From NCBI GenBank assembly GCA_030142905.1, contig JASJOG010000010.1:2679501-2743500 (forward strand): 64,000 nt of DNA, given 5' to 3'. This DNA comes from Heliopora coerulea. Lineage: Eukaryota > Cnidaria > Anthozoa > Scleralcyonacea > Helioporidae. The translations under genes were made by a program, and so were the position numbers. Under the pieces are notes generated by a model. It ran no database searches. It was not told the DNA's origin and was given only the letters and a program-made list of their open reading frames with translations. Positions 55,101 through 62,900 of the stretch are shown one piece after another; the stretch's first letter is position 1; every line of letters starts with the position of its first letter.

Positions 55101-57821
55101 TTTGTTACGTATCTGATCCACCCCACCTTAATACGACCACCTCGTTAATACGACCAAATTTTTTCGGCCCAACGGTGGTGGTATTAACGGGGTTCCACTG
55201 TATATGTGTATATGTATTTATGTATATATGTATATACGTATATGTGTATATGTGTATGTGTGTATATGTGTATATGTGTATATATGTATATGTGTATATG
55301 TGTGTATATATATATGTATACGTATATATGTGTGTGTCTCTCTCTTTATATATATAATGGAAATGTGGGAGCTCGGAGATATCCTGAATAATAGGTGAAC
55401 TTTGTTCAAGCTCTTACCTCAGAAAAACGATTTCTGAGCCCCAGTCGGAGATCGAATCCGCAGCCTGATGAACAGTGATCAGAAGGTTGATGGTTCGATC
55501 GCTGTCTGGGGGCTCAAAAGTCGATTTTCTGAGGTTAGAGCTTGACGAACGTTAATCGATCATTCAAAATTCCCATATTGTTTAGTAATAAGTCAATTGA
55601 ATTGTGATCACTAATTCGTATGAGATTCAGTTTCATATCATATGAATCATAGGTAGCATAACGGTGAAGTAGAGTGACTGGAAGAATGAATCAACAACAG
55701 ATCAGTGTTTCGATCTAATTTTATATCATCTTTCACAAACTCCCAGTATATTCGAAATAACAAAAAGATCAACCTAGGTTATTTTGTAATGGTAAACTAT
55801 CAACGAGGATTCCCAAGGGAAAAGAATTTCTGAGCTATCACTTTCCCGACTTGCCTTTAGAGGCCCTTCTTCAGACAAAAAGGCCTTGCATGCCATTTTT
55901 TCAATAAGATTTATACCTCATAATGAGATACATATCCAATATAAATTCTCTTCAAAGGATACAAAAATAGAAGTCATTCTTAAGAAACACTTACCAATCA
56001 TTGCGAATAAATCCGAATGATATGTAGAGCCTTCTTTGGGATGATCATCAGTATCTGCAGGTCTCCTTAGCACCAAGCTTAACGCCATGCCAAAGTAACA
56101 TCCAAAGCAATGAATGACTAAGGAACCACCTGCATCAGCAATTTGAAGTTTTTTTAATAGGACGAACTCATTAACTGCAAACATGACGATCTCGATTATG
56201 CAGATTACGAGGAGTTGAAGTCTGCTGACTTTTCCCAAGACAACCCCAAATGTAATGAGAACGGCAGCGGCGGAAAAATCGCCAGTTATCAAGCTAATAA
56301 TGGAAACAAGTTCAAAAATAGAGCAATAAATAAAATCTATTGGTTAAATTAAAAAAACTCGTAAATAAACTCTGACTGGGTAATATAATTGTTTGAATTG
56401 GAATATCTAAACACGGAAAATTTCCTGCCCGGAACAGGACATTTTTCTACCAAAAACTTCGAATGTTGCTCGAAGTTCAAAAAGTTAAAAAACACCTTAC
56501 TTTGGGGCCGATTACATGGAACGGGCTAGCTCGGTTAACCGGGCTAGCCTGATCTCTATATAAATAACATAGTTTTTCTACGATTCGATTACATGATAAG
56601 CGGGCCAGCCCGCTTTGCCGGGATGCCGGTAATCGTAATCCGGACTGAAACTTCCATGTAATCTATTTATCCTGGTAAGGTGGGCCAAAAATAGTTTGAT
56701 GCATGAGTATTCGTTTCGTCTACGTATCCACGGTTTCTCTTCTCAGCATGATAGTGCGTTTCACAAGGTAGAAAACCAGTACCCTGTCACAGTAGTAATT
56801 ACGAAGAGTGCGAAGACATGAGTCGCTCCGTAGAACTACACTAAAACGAAGTAAACAAGACCAAGTGGTGCAACATTAGTTCACAGTTGTCAAATTTTGC
56901 CTCGTAAGATGTCTTACCCACCATTTTGTTTTCTTCACGATGAATTTAACCCTTGCGGCAAATTTTCCGCTAAAAAAGTCTTCCGCTAAAAAAATCTTCT
57001 CCAACCAACCGCTGTGGAATCACACACGTAATCGCTCAGTAAAACTCGTCCCGGTTAAACGAGCTAGCCCGCTTCATGTAATCGGTTCCTAAAACTTATC
57101 CCGGCTACCCGGGCTAGCCCGCTACATGTAATCGGCCCCTTAATGCATGGGTTATGATTTTAATACTTTTCTCGAATCCCTCAACATTCTGAGGGTTTGT
57201 AAGAAATGGACGTATGTTATCTAGCCCGTCGGATGTGGGGACTCGGGGGGGGGGGGGACAACTTTTAAGGAGATATTAGGCAAAAATGAAAAATTTGGAA
57301 TTAAATTGTCTTATTTGAATGTGTTTACTGGGCAAGATCTATTATAACAAACTAGTTGAAGTTTGGTGCATCTATCATACATTGGATGCAGGTTTTATGT
57401 ATGGCCATTGCCCAATGGAACAGAAATTGAGAAGTAAATTTTCTGAACTTTTTTTTTCGGCTCTGAAATTGCCCGAAATGTCCCATAAAATCTTTAAATC
57501 GTATTAAACGTTCAATTCAAGAGTTGCAAGCACTTATTTTCTATCCTAATGGACAGTAACCTTTCTTAATGGAAGAATTTTAGTTATTGTTCAAAACATA
57601 AGAATGTAAATCAACGCGTTGTTCAGACCTGTTCATTTTAATATTGATATCAAAACCAGACTGTCCACGGTGTTCCAAGCATCCTGAAATTATTAAATAC
57701 CATTGTATGGCAAGAGCAGAGATAAAGAAATTATAACCGACTGAACCATATCCATATTTTCTCAGGAAGGTCATAAGAAATCCAAAACCAACGAAAATCA
57801 TTACGTGAACATCTTGAAACA
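35827..57821 (-). CDS. Rh-type ammonium transporter/channel, gene B (first exon not found)
   Basis: Eight exons on the minus strand join in phase, in transcript order: 57821-57629, 56293-55995, 46846-46680, 45209-45072, 44981-44848, 41953-41844, 41433-41360 and 35925-35827 (TAA). They give about 403 residues. The same Rh landmarks as gene A appear: [81 protein letters not shown] and FDDEDYWE. The first seven exons equal their gene A partners in length. The role is a membrane NH3/NH4+ channel. The 9-kb intron between the second and third visible exons is packed with transposons. The tail exon is unrelated to that of gene A. The start-codon exon lies to the right of 57821 and was not identified. 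Confidence 0.92.
37919..37949. repeat. (TA)n microsatellite
   Basis: Uninterrupted TA tract in the last intron of Rh gene B. Confidence 0.9.
38983..39372. mobile_element. Probable MITE with AATAAGCGCC repeats
   Basis: Starts with TACCGTATTTACGCGAATTA, followed by CGAATAAGCGCCACC and CCAATAAGCGCCACA. The right side has TAATAAGCGCC and the inverted GGCGCTTATT-like GACGCTTATTTGAGTCAGTA. Mirror-image GCGCC words at both ends suggest a small DNA element in the last intron of Rh gene B. It is absent from the matching part of gene A. Confidence 0.55.
39929..41077. mobile_element. DNA transposon remnant with about 60-bp inverted ends
   Basis: The left end runs TAAGATGTATAATTGACAAA, then GATAGCTTAGGCCGGGTTCT. 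The right end is its reverse complement (AAGCTATCTTCGTCAATTAC), with matches continuing about 60 bp and scattered mismatches. Subterminal GAATTCAAT/GTCGAA words repeat on both sides. A minus-strand open frame inside (about 40495-40254) looks protein-like. Confidence 0.65.
40254..40495 (-). pseudogene. Protein-like open frame inside a DNA element
   Basis: The minus frame reads [20 protein letters not shown], later [17 protein letters not shown], then a TAA stop at 40256-40254. It has no start codon and no domain I can name with confidence. The composition looks coding, and it is probably a remnant of the element's transposase or accessory gene. Confidence 0.3.
41360..41433 (-). CDS. Rh gene B, exon GFVVKLGIF
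   Basis: Acceptor TTATGCTAAG, donor TGGGAG|GTAGGT, 74 nt. Encodes [18 protein letters not shown] and DDEDYWE. Clearly more diverged from gene A than the central exons. Confidence 0.91.
41844..41953 (-). CDS. Rh gene B, exon [13 protein letters not shown]
   Basis: Acceptor CTATGCTTTAG, donor ACCG|GTGAGT, 110 nt. Encodes [18 protein letters not shown] and [18 protein letters not shown]. Confidence 0.93.
42500..44137. other. Intron sequence of Rh gene B, no gene
   Basis: Contains an ATTATTATC-rich simple tract near 42800-42890. Small frames at 42990-43386 show no recognisable domain. Confidence 0.45.
44138..44275 (+). repeat. Single diverged tRNA-derived SINE copy
   Basis: A-box-like GGGTAGTTCAATGGTTAGAA and B-box-like GGGCTAGATTCCC, then GGGGTTTAG, a short stem and GAGCTTGACGAACATTTCC. 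This matches the tail of the SINEs at 12.7, 31-32 and 55.4 kb. It is more diverged than the 31-32 kb units and is the only single, non-palindromic copy. Confidence 0.6.
44848..44981 (-). CDS. Rh gene B, exon with second pore histidine
   Basis: Acceptor TTCGAAAATAG, donor CAATAG|GTTAGT, 134 nt. Encodes [19 protein letters not shown] and ends DEESYNN, where gene A has DEKSYHK. Confidence 0.94.
45072..45209 (-). CDS. Rh gene B, exon [16 protein letters not shown]
   Basis: Acceptor TATTTGTGTAG, donor GTCACA|GTACGT, 138 nt. Protein identical to the gene A exon by eye, while the flanking introns have changed. Confidence 0.94.
46680..46846 (-). CDS. Rh gene B, exon [13 protein letters not shown]
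   Basis: Acceptor TTTTAAAACAG, donor AACATG|GTAGGA, 167 nt. Ends [13 protein letters not shown], against [13 protein letters not shown] in gene A. Confidence 0.93.
47153..48564 (+). mobile_element. Tc1-related transposon, DD38E spacing (1412 bp)
   Basis: Inverted ends CAGTGGTGCTCAAAAGTCTG...CAGACTTTTGAGCACCACTG, flanked by TA on both sides (47151-47152, 48565-48566). One uninterrupted transposase frame. It sits inside the large intron of Rh gene B; gene A lacks it. Confidence 0.94.
47362..48390 (+). CDS. Tc1-family transposase, apparently intact
   Basis: Open frame 47311-48390 (359 codons). I prefer the internal ATG at 47362 ([16 protein letters not shown]), giving about 342 residues, because Tc1 transposases normally start just before the first helix-turn-helix. 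An HTH pair ([27 protein letters not shown]) is linked by the AT-hook-like GRPR. The catalytic triad is D in LFVDESKF, D in LQQDNDPKH and E in [10 protein letters not shown]. Thirty-eight residues separate the second D from E, instead of 34 in classical Tc1. This is the spacing described for the DD38E/Intruder group. The enzyme would cut and paste its own element at TA sites in the nucleus. No stop or frameshift is seen, so this copy may be recently active. Confidence 0.88.
   Translation: MAKELSEGIRGQIIAQSNEGYSQRTVAAEIKVSKGAVQRTLQRFRETGKYSTKPRSGRPRVTTLREDQYMKTTTLRNRRATAGNIQSVINATRKKALSRQTVQRRLAKCGLHGRVAVSKPLLRPQNKRKRWLWAKTYRNYTKEDWQNVLFVDESKFEIYGNNRRTYVRRRKNERFLNSCLKSTVKHGGGSIQVWGYFSYNGVGDLYRIKDTLTKQKYHSILQRHAIPSGMKLCGRGFVLQQDNDPKHASHLCKNDLKKKEQKGDPVVMDFPPQSPDLNPIEPLWEHLKQEKVKHNPTSLNNLWDVLNECWKNLQTEVTRKLVHFMPSRVKAVLKAKGGHTKY
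48618..48880 (+). repeat. Dispersed repeat, copy 2
   Basis: Matches 13288-13600 from TTCATTAAAAATTCATGAGG to GCACTCCTGCTCGGTTTTTA in the same orientation. The palindromic middle of copy 1 is shortened here. Both copies are bordered by TA-rich microsatellite. Confidence 0.7.
48960..49019. repeat. 21-bp stem hairpin
   Basis: ACTTAATCAGTGGTCCTAAAA (48960-48980) pairs with its near-perfect mirror at 48999-49019 around an A/T loop. Possibly the core of a foldback element. Confidence 0.7.
49030..49150. repeat. (CA)n and (TA)n microsatellites
   Basis: ACAC tract at 49030-49051 followed by TATA tracts up to the left end of the Penelope-like element. Confidence 0.9.
49189..49248 (-). ncRNA. Hammerhead ribozyme, left arm
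   Basis: Mirror image of the right-arm ribozyme. On the minus strand: stem I ATTCAC, core CTGATGA, ten-pair stem II, GAAA, minimal stem III, TA, then GTGAAT closing stem I. Sequence appears identical to the right-arm copy. Confidence 0.8.
49378..50264 (+). pseudogene. Penelope-like polyprotein C-terminus: RT end plus GIY-YIG endonuclease
   Basis: The frame 49378-50088 begins [17 protein letters not shown] and INRRLSSIS, the last conserved block of Penelope-type reverse transcriptase. A linker follows, then [20 protein letters not shown] and [10 protein letters not shown] cysteine cluster comes next ([15 protein letters not shown]). The GIY-YIG module reads [25 protein letters not shown] and [11 protein letters not shown] frameshift near 50075 moves the ending ([33 protein letters not shown]) to another frame, with a stop at 50262-50264. 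The upstream RT domain is absent. The intact protein would reverse-transcribe and integrate the element; this copy cannot. Confidence 0.85.
50365..50424 (+). ncRNA. Hammerhead ribozyme, right arm
   Basis: A complete minimal type I hammerhead can be drawn. Stem I ATTCAC (50365-50370) pairs with GTGAAT (50419-50424). Core CTGATGA is at 50371-50377. Stem II GTGTGGCAAG/CTTGTCATAC is ten pairs around a CTTCGGA loop. GAAA is at 50405-50408. A very short stem III follows, and the cleavage triplet GTA is at 50416-50418. All invariant core bases are present, so self-cleavage after A50418 is predicted. Confidence 0.85.
50537..51956 (+). mobile_element. Tc1-type transposon, copy 2 (1420 bp)
   Basis: Same ends (CAGGGGGTTGCCAAAAAAAA), TA flanks (50535-50536, 51957-51958) and length as copy 1 at 33810-35229, in opposite orientation. 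It is inserted 76 bp right of the Penelope-like element in gene B's large intron. Confidence 0.92.
50758..51811 (+). pseudogene. Tc1 transposase, copy 2 (same N-terminal frameshift as copy 1)
   Basis: ATG at 50758 gives [16 protein letters not shown] but stops after KRVRRI at about 50875. The main frame (50915-51811, continuing from [14 protein letters not shown] upstream) encodes [24 protein letters not shown] and LIENLWAKI, ending YPIDY. The 298-residue product is identical to copy 1, including the altered NVNLIE and the same break. The source may therefore have been mobilised by a transposase supplied elsewhere, or the joined form depends on an event I cannot see. Confidence 0.8.
51959..52063. 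repeat. (TATC)n microsatellite followed by (TA)n
   Basis: About 20 CTAT units directly after the Tc1 target TA, then TA repeats. The repeat probably formed the target site. Confidence 0.92.
52191..52258 (+). ncRNA. Hammerhead ribozyme remnant
   Basis: Stem I GTTGC (52191-52195) pairs with GCGAC (52230-52234). Core CTGATGA is at 52196-52202, GAAA at 52217-52220, minimal stem III CTCGGAG, and cleavage triplet GTA at 52227-52229. Stem II (52203-52216) pairs poorly, so activity is doubtful. The tail GACAGCTAAACATTTGTCTC matches the scrap at 13.1 kb. Terminal fragment of another Penelope-like family. Confidence 0.6.
52652..53137 (-). CDS. HIRAN-like domain protein carried inside the Tigger element
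   Basis: Uninterrupted 161-codon frame. Its middle ([18 protein letters not shown], then [27 protein letters not shown], and later [12 protein letters not shown]) resembles a HIRAN-like domain found in many cnidarian proteins. HIRAN domains in other proteins bind DNA ends. The pattern is D-x-x-N-x-A-V-x-V followed by V-G-H-I-P-R. Several ATGs are possible; an alternative start at [10 protein letters not shown] would shorten it by 15 residues. It is divergent from the transposase, with about 160 bp between them, and lies wholly between the transposon ends. The host role, if any, is unknown. The domain call is from remembered motif style. Confidence 0.65.
   Translation of the reverse strand: MRAYTRISAGNVEGVMSGQMENISSTKVIEVSSWIRGYHVYKEYWRIKIDEVLELKHEHDNEQDKNAIAVVKEGDVVGHIPRALASTNHGTGIVHDFLSKSGSKAEAKVTGTAVNRGRGYGMEIPCIYEFMGQEKNIDLLSKLLDIPNNLSVIVEMECGQK
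53300..54893 (+). pseudogene. Tigger transposase pseudogene (CENP-B HTH plus DDE)
   Basis: ATG 53300 starts MSSNCKRKL and meets a stop at once. The next blocks read [17 protein letters not shown] (first HTH), [19 protein letters not shown] and [11 protein letters not shown] (CENP-B-type second HTH). The DDE core follows: D in [10 protein letters not shown] (about 53824), D in [10 protein letters not shown] (about 54147), D in [12 protein letters not shown] (about 54246). The tail includes [10 protein letters not shown] and ends [12 protein letters not shown] with TAA at 54891-54893. Stops or shifts occur near 53329, 53370, 53756, 53970 and 54675. It could not make a working enzyme, so this copy must have moved in trans or decayed since insertion. 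Confidence 0.85.
55201..55345. repeat. TATATGTG microsatellite
   Basis: Alternating TATA/TGTG units. Tyrosine/valine/cysteine-rich frames in all readings are artefacts. It is the right-hand continuation of the microsatellite split by the Tigger insertion. Confidence 0.9.
55380..55566. repeat. SINE palindrome, mirrored homologue of 12708-12890
   Basis: Contains GAGCCCCAGTCGGAGATCGA on the left and GGTTCGATCGCTGTCTGGGG on the right with the same CTGAGG and GAGCTTGACGAACGTTAAT tails. Sequence on both flanks also mirrors the gene A intron, so it belongs to the ancestral duplicated segment. Confidence 0.75.
55995..56293 (-). CDS. Rh gene B, exon with first pore histidine
   Basis: Acceptor CCATTATTAG, donor GATTG|GTAAGT, 299 nt. 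Encodes [34 protein letters not shown] and [10 protein letters not shown]. Nearly identical to 11978-12276. Confidence 0.95.
56514..57139. mobile_element. MITE with GGGGCCGATTACATG ends
   Basis: The left end GGGGCCGATTACATGGAACG and the right end CTACATGTAATCGGCCCC are inverted repeats, with CGGGCTAGC words repeated just inside both ends. About 626 bp, no coding frame. It lies in the first visible intron of Rh gene B and is not seen in gene A. Confidence 0.75.
57629..57821 (-). CDS. Rh gene B, exon with FQDVHVM motif
   Basis: Acceptor TTAATTTAG, donor AACAG|GTCTGA, 193 nt. Encodes [19 protein letters not shown] and [19 protein letters not shown]. Small changes from gene A (for example KKYGHSS against RKYGYGS). 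Confidence 0.93.
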
Positions 57822-58465
57822 CTAAATTAAAAAAAAAAAAACAAACTTCGTGTTCAAACAAATTACCTAGAAGTGTTTGCCTACATATAAATAAAAATCA
57901 AGGTATTTGAAAAATAAGCGTACAGTTTAGTTTTCAATGAGTAGATGGTGGTTGATAGTGATCGAGGGCAAAGCTGGAGAGTTGACGGTCTTTCATTGAA
58001 AACAAAAGCGACTGGTCTGATGGTTTTATCAAATATTTGGTCATTTTCTCTTACATACTGTTGCGGGGGAAGGGAGAGGGACATAATCGAAGGTGTACGG
58101 AGAAACTATGTAAAACCTGCTCTTGCAGTGGACGTCACTACTGTGTCCATTAACCTAATGGACACAGTGGTTACGTAGACCTCTTACACGGATTGCATTC
58201 ATGTACCATTTTCTTTTCTCTTCTTTTTATTCCATATTGCGAGTATGCAGTTCATGCAAAAAACATTGTTGCAAAAACGAGAGAATATTAGGATGAGTTC
58301 AAAATAAGAATTTTAGTAATTCAAGTCGTTGAAGTAAATCAAGTAACTCGAAAAGCTCAAGTAGAAATCGTCGGAATCTTTTTAAGTAGTAAGAAAGAAT
58401 TTCGTGTAAACATGTTTGCTACTGGACAATAAAGGAAGGATATCCCTTTGCTATTTCGTCAATGA

Positions 58466-58517
58466 TGTACCGACGATTTACTCGGATGTACCAACGATTT
58501 ACTCGGATGTACCGACG
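58466..58517 (+). repeat. 18-bp tandem repeat, three copies
   Basis: GATTTACTCGGATGTACC units in tandem. A short frame here reads TRMYRR-like repeats, without domain support. Confidence 0.7.
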
Positions 58518-59527
58518 GACTTGGAATCTCAGCCAGCTCACTGGGTGCGCTACTGTTTTAGCATACATTTGGTCAATTATGATTCGCCGATTCGTAATAA
58601 AATTTGGATTTTCAATCCCTTATCGCATTTTATTTGCAATTAGCAAATAACAAATATCATGACAGCCTATAAAATTTACGGATTTCTGGCATATCGCTTG
58701 CTATGTACACTTAGCTGATATAAGATCCCTTTCAAGGTTTTTGTTAGGTCTTAAATCTTATTTAGATCAGTGCGCCAAAGTGCCCACGCAGATTTTAATC
58801 TTTCGTCAATCCAAAACTGACATTGTACACTGAAATTTCATGTGTGTTCTATTGGATTTTTTATATATTAAAATCATCTGAAAACAGCTCCCATTGTGAA
58901 AATTCAGTCACAGAAATCACAATTTTCTATTTCAATTTAATAATTTCTTAGAGTACTTTATAAAGGAAAAATATTATTTTTCAATTCTTTTGTGGACAGA
59001 AGCCAATTTTTACCTTGGCCAAGGCCACAGACTAATCTGCATCAAACTTGTCCGTGGTCAGTATCTCCAAATCTTTTTGACTTATGATGCATATTAATCA
59101 AATAATTTTAGGAATATTAACTACGGGCTAATTTGCCAACTCCGGCTCGAAAAGACAATATAAGGCAGGTTTGAATAATACTAATATTAATACAAGTAAT
59201 AAAAGATACAACGATGTCTTTTCGAGAACAATTGTAGATCTTTTTAACTGCGACGATGGATCCATAAATTTAATCACGATAATATCAAGTACAGCGTACA
59301 TTAACCCTTCATACAAAATTTTGACTTTATCAAGGCTGCAATGAAATTAAAGTATGTAAACAGCACATATGAACAACTTATAACTCTTTTTTCGTATGTA
59401 ATTTAGACTTAAAGTATTCAATTCTTTTAGCAATAGCACTTCTAAATGTGTTCTCTAAAGGTGATAAGTATATCTCTGAAACAGAAAGTGATAGAAAAAT
59501 GGGAAGCTGCGTAGGCAGTATAAAACA

Positions 59528-59913
59528 GCACAAAAAGTCAAAAGGTTGGTAGACTGCTGAATTTATGATAAAGAATTCTAACGTTTCGAGCTATGACCCT
59601 TCGTCAGAGAGCGGAATGAGTTCTAAAGGAGCAATGCCAATTAGACTCGGTTTTATACTAAAGCACGTCATGTGAAAAAATTAACCAATGAAATGTGAGA
59701 AATAAAAATTGCTAGGTCGTTGATTTGTTTGTTTTCATTTCTCACATTTCATTCGTTAATTTTTGTCACATGACTTGCTTTAGCATAAAACCTAGTCTAA
59801 TTGCCATTGCTCTTTTAGAACTCGTTCCACTCTCTGACGAAGGGCCATTGCTCGAAACGTTAGAAATTTTTATCATAAATTCTGCAGTCTACCAACCTTT
59901 TGACTTTTGTGCT
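59528..59913. mobile_element. Penelope-type terminal inverted repeat, arms about 180 bp
   Basis: The arms at 59528-59706 and 59733-59913 are reverse complements with scattered mismatches, around a spacer of about 25 bp. On the plus strand the right arm has CTGACGAAGGGC, then GCTCGAAACG, resembling the hammerhead core (CUGANGA...GAAA) but also able to form a simple CTGACG/CGTTAG hairpin. No coding part survives. Interpreted as terminal arms of a Penelope-like element by comparison with 49.15-50.46 kb. Confidence 0.55.
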
Positions 59914-59949
59914 ACCTCTAAAACAGTTGTGAAATGTCAACACAAGTGA

Positions 59950-62900
59950 TTCTGAACGTGCATGAAAACATGTTACACGAAACGATTTTTAACAGAACAT
60001 ATTGCCGCATATTATGTGTTAAATGTTAAAATCGGAATTTAAATTATATCAACTTCTATATTGCGTTTTGAATATATTTGTTAGTCGCAGTTTTGTTATT
60101 ACTTTTATAATTTTATAAAGTGCCCTACTCCTGCAAAAAAGCCCGGTCTGTGCTTACAGTCCACCAAATATTCCTCAAGGGCACGGTAAGACTGGTTTGC
60201 CGAGTAGTCCGATATTTCATGTTGATGGATTACAGTATCACATGACATACCATGCACTTCAGTTTGCCCTAAAATGACTTATTAGTTATTAGGCTTGAAA
60301 TTTTTGGATTGAATATCTCACATTATCATTCTCCTTTCCGAAATTTACTCGGGCGTATACGTTTCTGTTGTTTTCAAAAGAAAATATAATATTAGAATGT
60401 GGAACAATACAGGTTATATTCCAACTTTAATCATAGTACCACTAAGTTATATCAGAACATGAAGGACATTAGTGATTAAATGTTTCCTTAAGGCTCAGGA
60501 GGGTTACTGACAGTCATGAGGGCTTGCGACCGTCGGCTTTTGGAGACACTTTGTCATTAATATCTAATACGTCAAGATATCACTCATCTTATATTAAATT
60601 TCAATAAGGTAGACTTAAATAAACGTATCTGGCTCTATTACCCAGTTCATTGCTTTCAATAGACTGATTTATGGCCATGTGACATGTTATAAAAAGCTTT
60701 ATCCTGCTAAATTAGTTGAGGGGGGCAATTACGTTGTAGTCAGAGGGCAACATTGCGATGTTGATTGCTGAGGCATGTGATTAAACCGTGACAGGGTAAA
60801 GAAATATATTCCGCGAATGACCTTCGGAGCTTGTACCACTTGTCGGGGAATCATCGAAATTCTCAGGAAGTGATTCACCGTACTTCCCAGGGAAGCACTC
60901 ATTAAGCGTCGAATGTTATTCGTGAGAACAAACAGCCATTTATGCATTGAATGCATTTTAGCTGTCAATTTCCCTCAAATATCGTGAGCACTAGAATTGC
61001 TATTAAACAAATTTAATTACTGAATTAAATTGAGATTCCATAATGCAAAACGTTGAATGTCTTTGTAATTCATTTTAAAAATTTACAAAGACAAAAGTTC
61101 TGTCTATTCAAATCGGCTTAAAATCTTGAAGTTTTACTCTCTAAAATGTCATCTCTTAAAATTTATTACTTTATGGCAAAATATGACCCAAAACCGTTAA
61201 ACTAAGATCCAAGCATTCCCATCCAAAATATCTGGAAGAGACACTGATTGAGGAGACCTACTCTGAGCATTTTCAAACAAGTTAAAAAAGAAAGATAATT
61301 CCCAAATGCACTTGGCCTCAACCGATGACATTCTGTTTCGTTTTGAGGTAAGCTATAAATATCCTGCAGTGTGAGATTGTATACCATATTAAATAAGAAA
61401 CATCTGTGGTTCTTCAATACAGTACGAAGGCTTCCCAAACATCTGGAAAAGCCAATTCAGAAAAGATATATATATATTGATAAATGATGTATATTGATAA
61501 TATGATATCATGATAATATAATGATATATATTGATAATAGCGAAATATATTGGTAAATGTTGTTATCAATTTTTAGTTATTTCAAATAAAGGGCATCCAA
61601 GGTCATACCAATGAAACTTTAACGCTTGAATAATCCAATTAATTAAATGACACAGAATGATTAGATTTACGACATAAGCAAATTCTTGTCAATAACAAGA
61701 AAACGTGCTAAGGAAATATGTAAATTATTTACAGAAAATCAACTGTTAAAAAGCACACCTCAGGAATTCCGTTTTTTGCTTTTAAACGTGGTCGTAAACA
61801 ACGTTCTTCAGAACAATGAATGTTGACGGTGATAGCTTATATTGGTGCAATAGGTTTTCTTAAAGGATGGAAAAAAGTAAGTTCTGACTTCAAAATTGGA
61901 ACTCATTCCTGGCATCAATTACTATTACTTTTTAAAGTATGCCTGGAATTGCTATGTCATGCAACATCCGGCGTTTGCCATGCAGAAGTCTAACCGCTGG
62001 CTGGTGGATCTACGTATGACAAACATTTTCAAATTCTCCAAAAAAAAAATATTTCTCTTAATAATAAAATTACCACGAACGATATGTGGGCATTCATCTC
62101 ACTGTCAATATTCATCTCAATAAAACTATCGTTGTCTTTCAATGTTATGATAGCTTGAGGAAGCGACTATAGGCAATATAATGTGTAAACAAGAACAGAG
62201 CCATCCCATAGCGGTGTTACCATTGACTATGATCTCATGTTGTTCATAGATCCTAAGGTGGTGTTGTCCAATAGGCGACCACCCAAAAGTAGTGTCCTCC
62301 AATCGACGCTAAATCTTACCAGTTACGGCCCTGTGGTTTTTGAAACCATACTGGATTTACAATTATACAGTACAACACTCAACAAGTTAAAAATGGACAA
62401 CGTGCAAAAATGTGCTATTAGTCCTCAAATATTGTCCACTTGTGGGACTTCATCAACCTTTTGTTTCCACTTTAAGTACTATTCATTTGGCTGTTTTAAA
62501 AGTTTGAATGCGTCACTATTTTTATGTTTGTTTCACCAACATACATAGGTCCTGTCTATACATGCCAAGTCCATTGCTCTAACTGGTTTGTCTTTTCATC
62601 TAACCTATCTATGGACACAACCCGGAAGTTAAAAACCGATGACAATTGACAAGCGACAAGAATGGAACAATCACTGAAGTCAAGCTCCAATTTCCTAGCT
62701 CTAACAAACTGGGTTAACTCAGTAAACATAGGCACTTCTATTTTTAAATAATGCGGGATTATTTCCCATAAACAATAATTACATGGATATGAGTTAAGTA
62801 CTAATTATGTACATCGAGCATATTCCATAAAATTCATTAATTGCATTGTGTATTGTATTCTGTTCTTTTCTTGTAATTAGGTCAACGTTGATTCAACATC

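Larger units (their letters stand above)
52276..55200 (+). mobile_element. Tigger/pogo-type DNA transposon with a passenger gene (2925 bp)
   Basis: Ends CAGTGGAACCCCG...CGGGGTTCCACTG with TA on both sides; the CAGTGGAACC terminus is typical of Tigger elements. Subterminal CGTTAATACGACCA words repeat at both ends. Inside are a broken CENP-B-like transposase on the plus strand and an unrelated 161-codon gene on the minus strand. Inserted in TA-rich microsatellite of the large Rh gene B intron. Confidence 0.92.

Noticed and set aside
58141..58173. 12-bp hairpin (CTGTGTCCATTA with its mirror)
   Set aside because: Short and isolated, with no tail, promoter or second copy in the window.
59128..59316. 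Minus-strand frame with a hydrophobic segment as the first exon of Rh gene B
   Set aside because: It has no convincing donor before its stop, lacks the usual residues after TM1 and has no counterpart near gene A. Kept only as a weak candidate in the findings.
59834..59857. A functional hammerhead in the right arm at 59.8 kb
   Set aside because: CTGACGA and GAAA are present, but no plausible stem III with a cleavage triplet and closing stem I could be drawn; a simple hairpin explains it as well.
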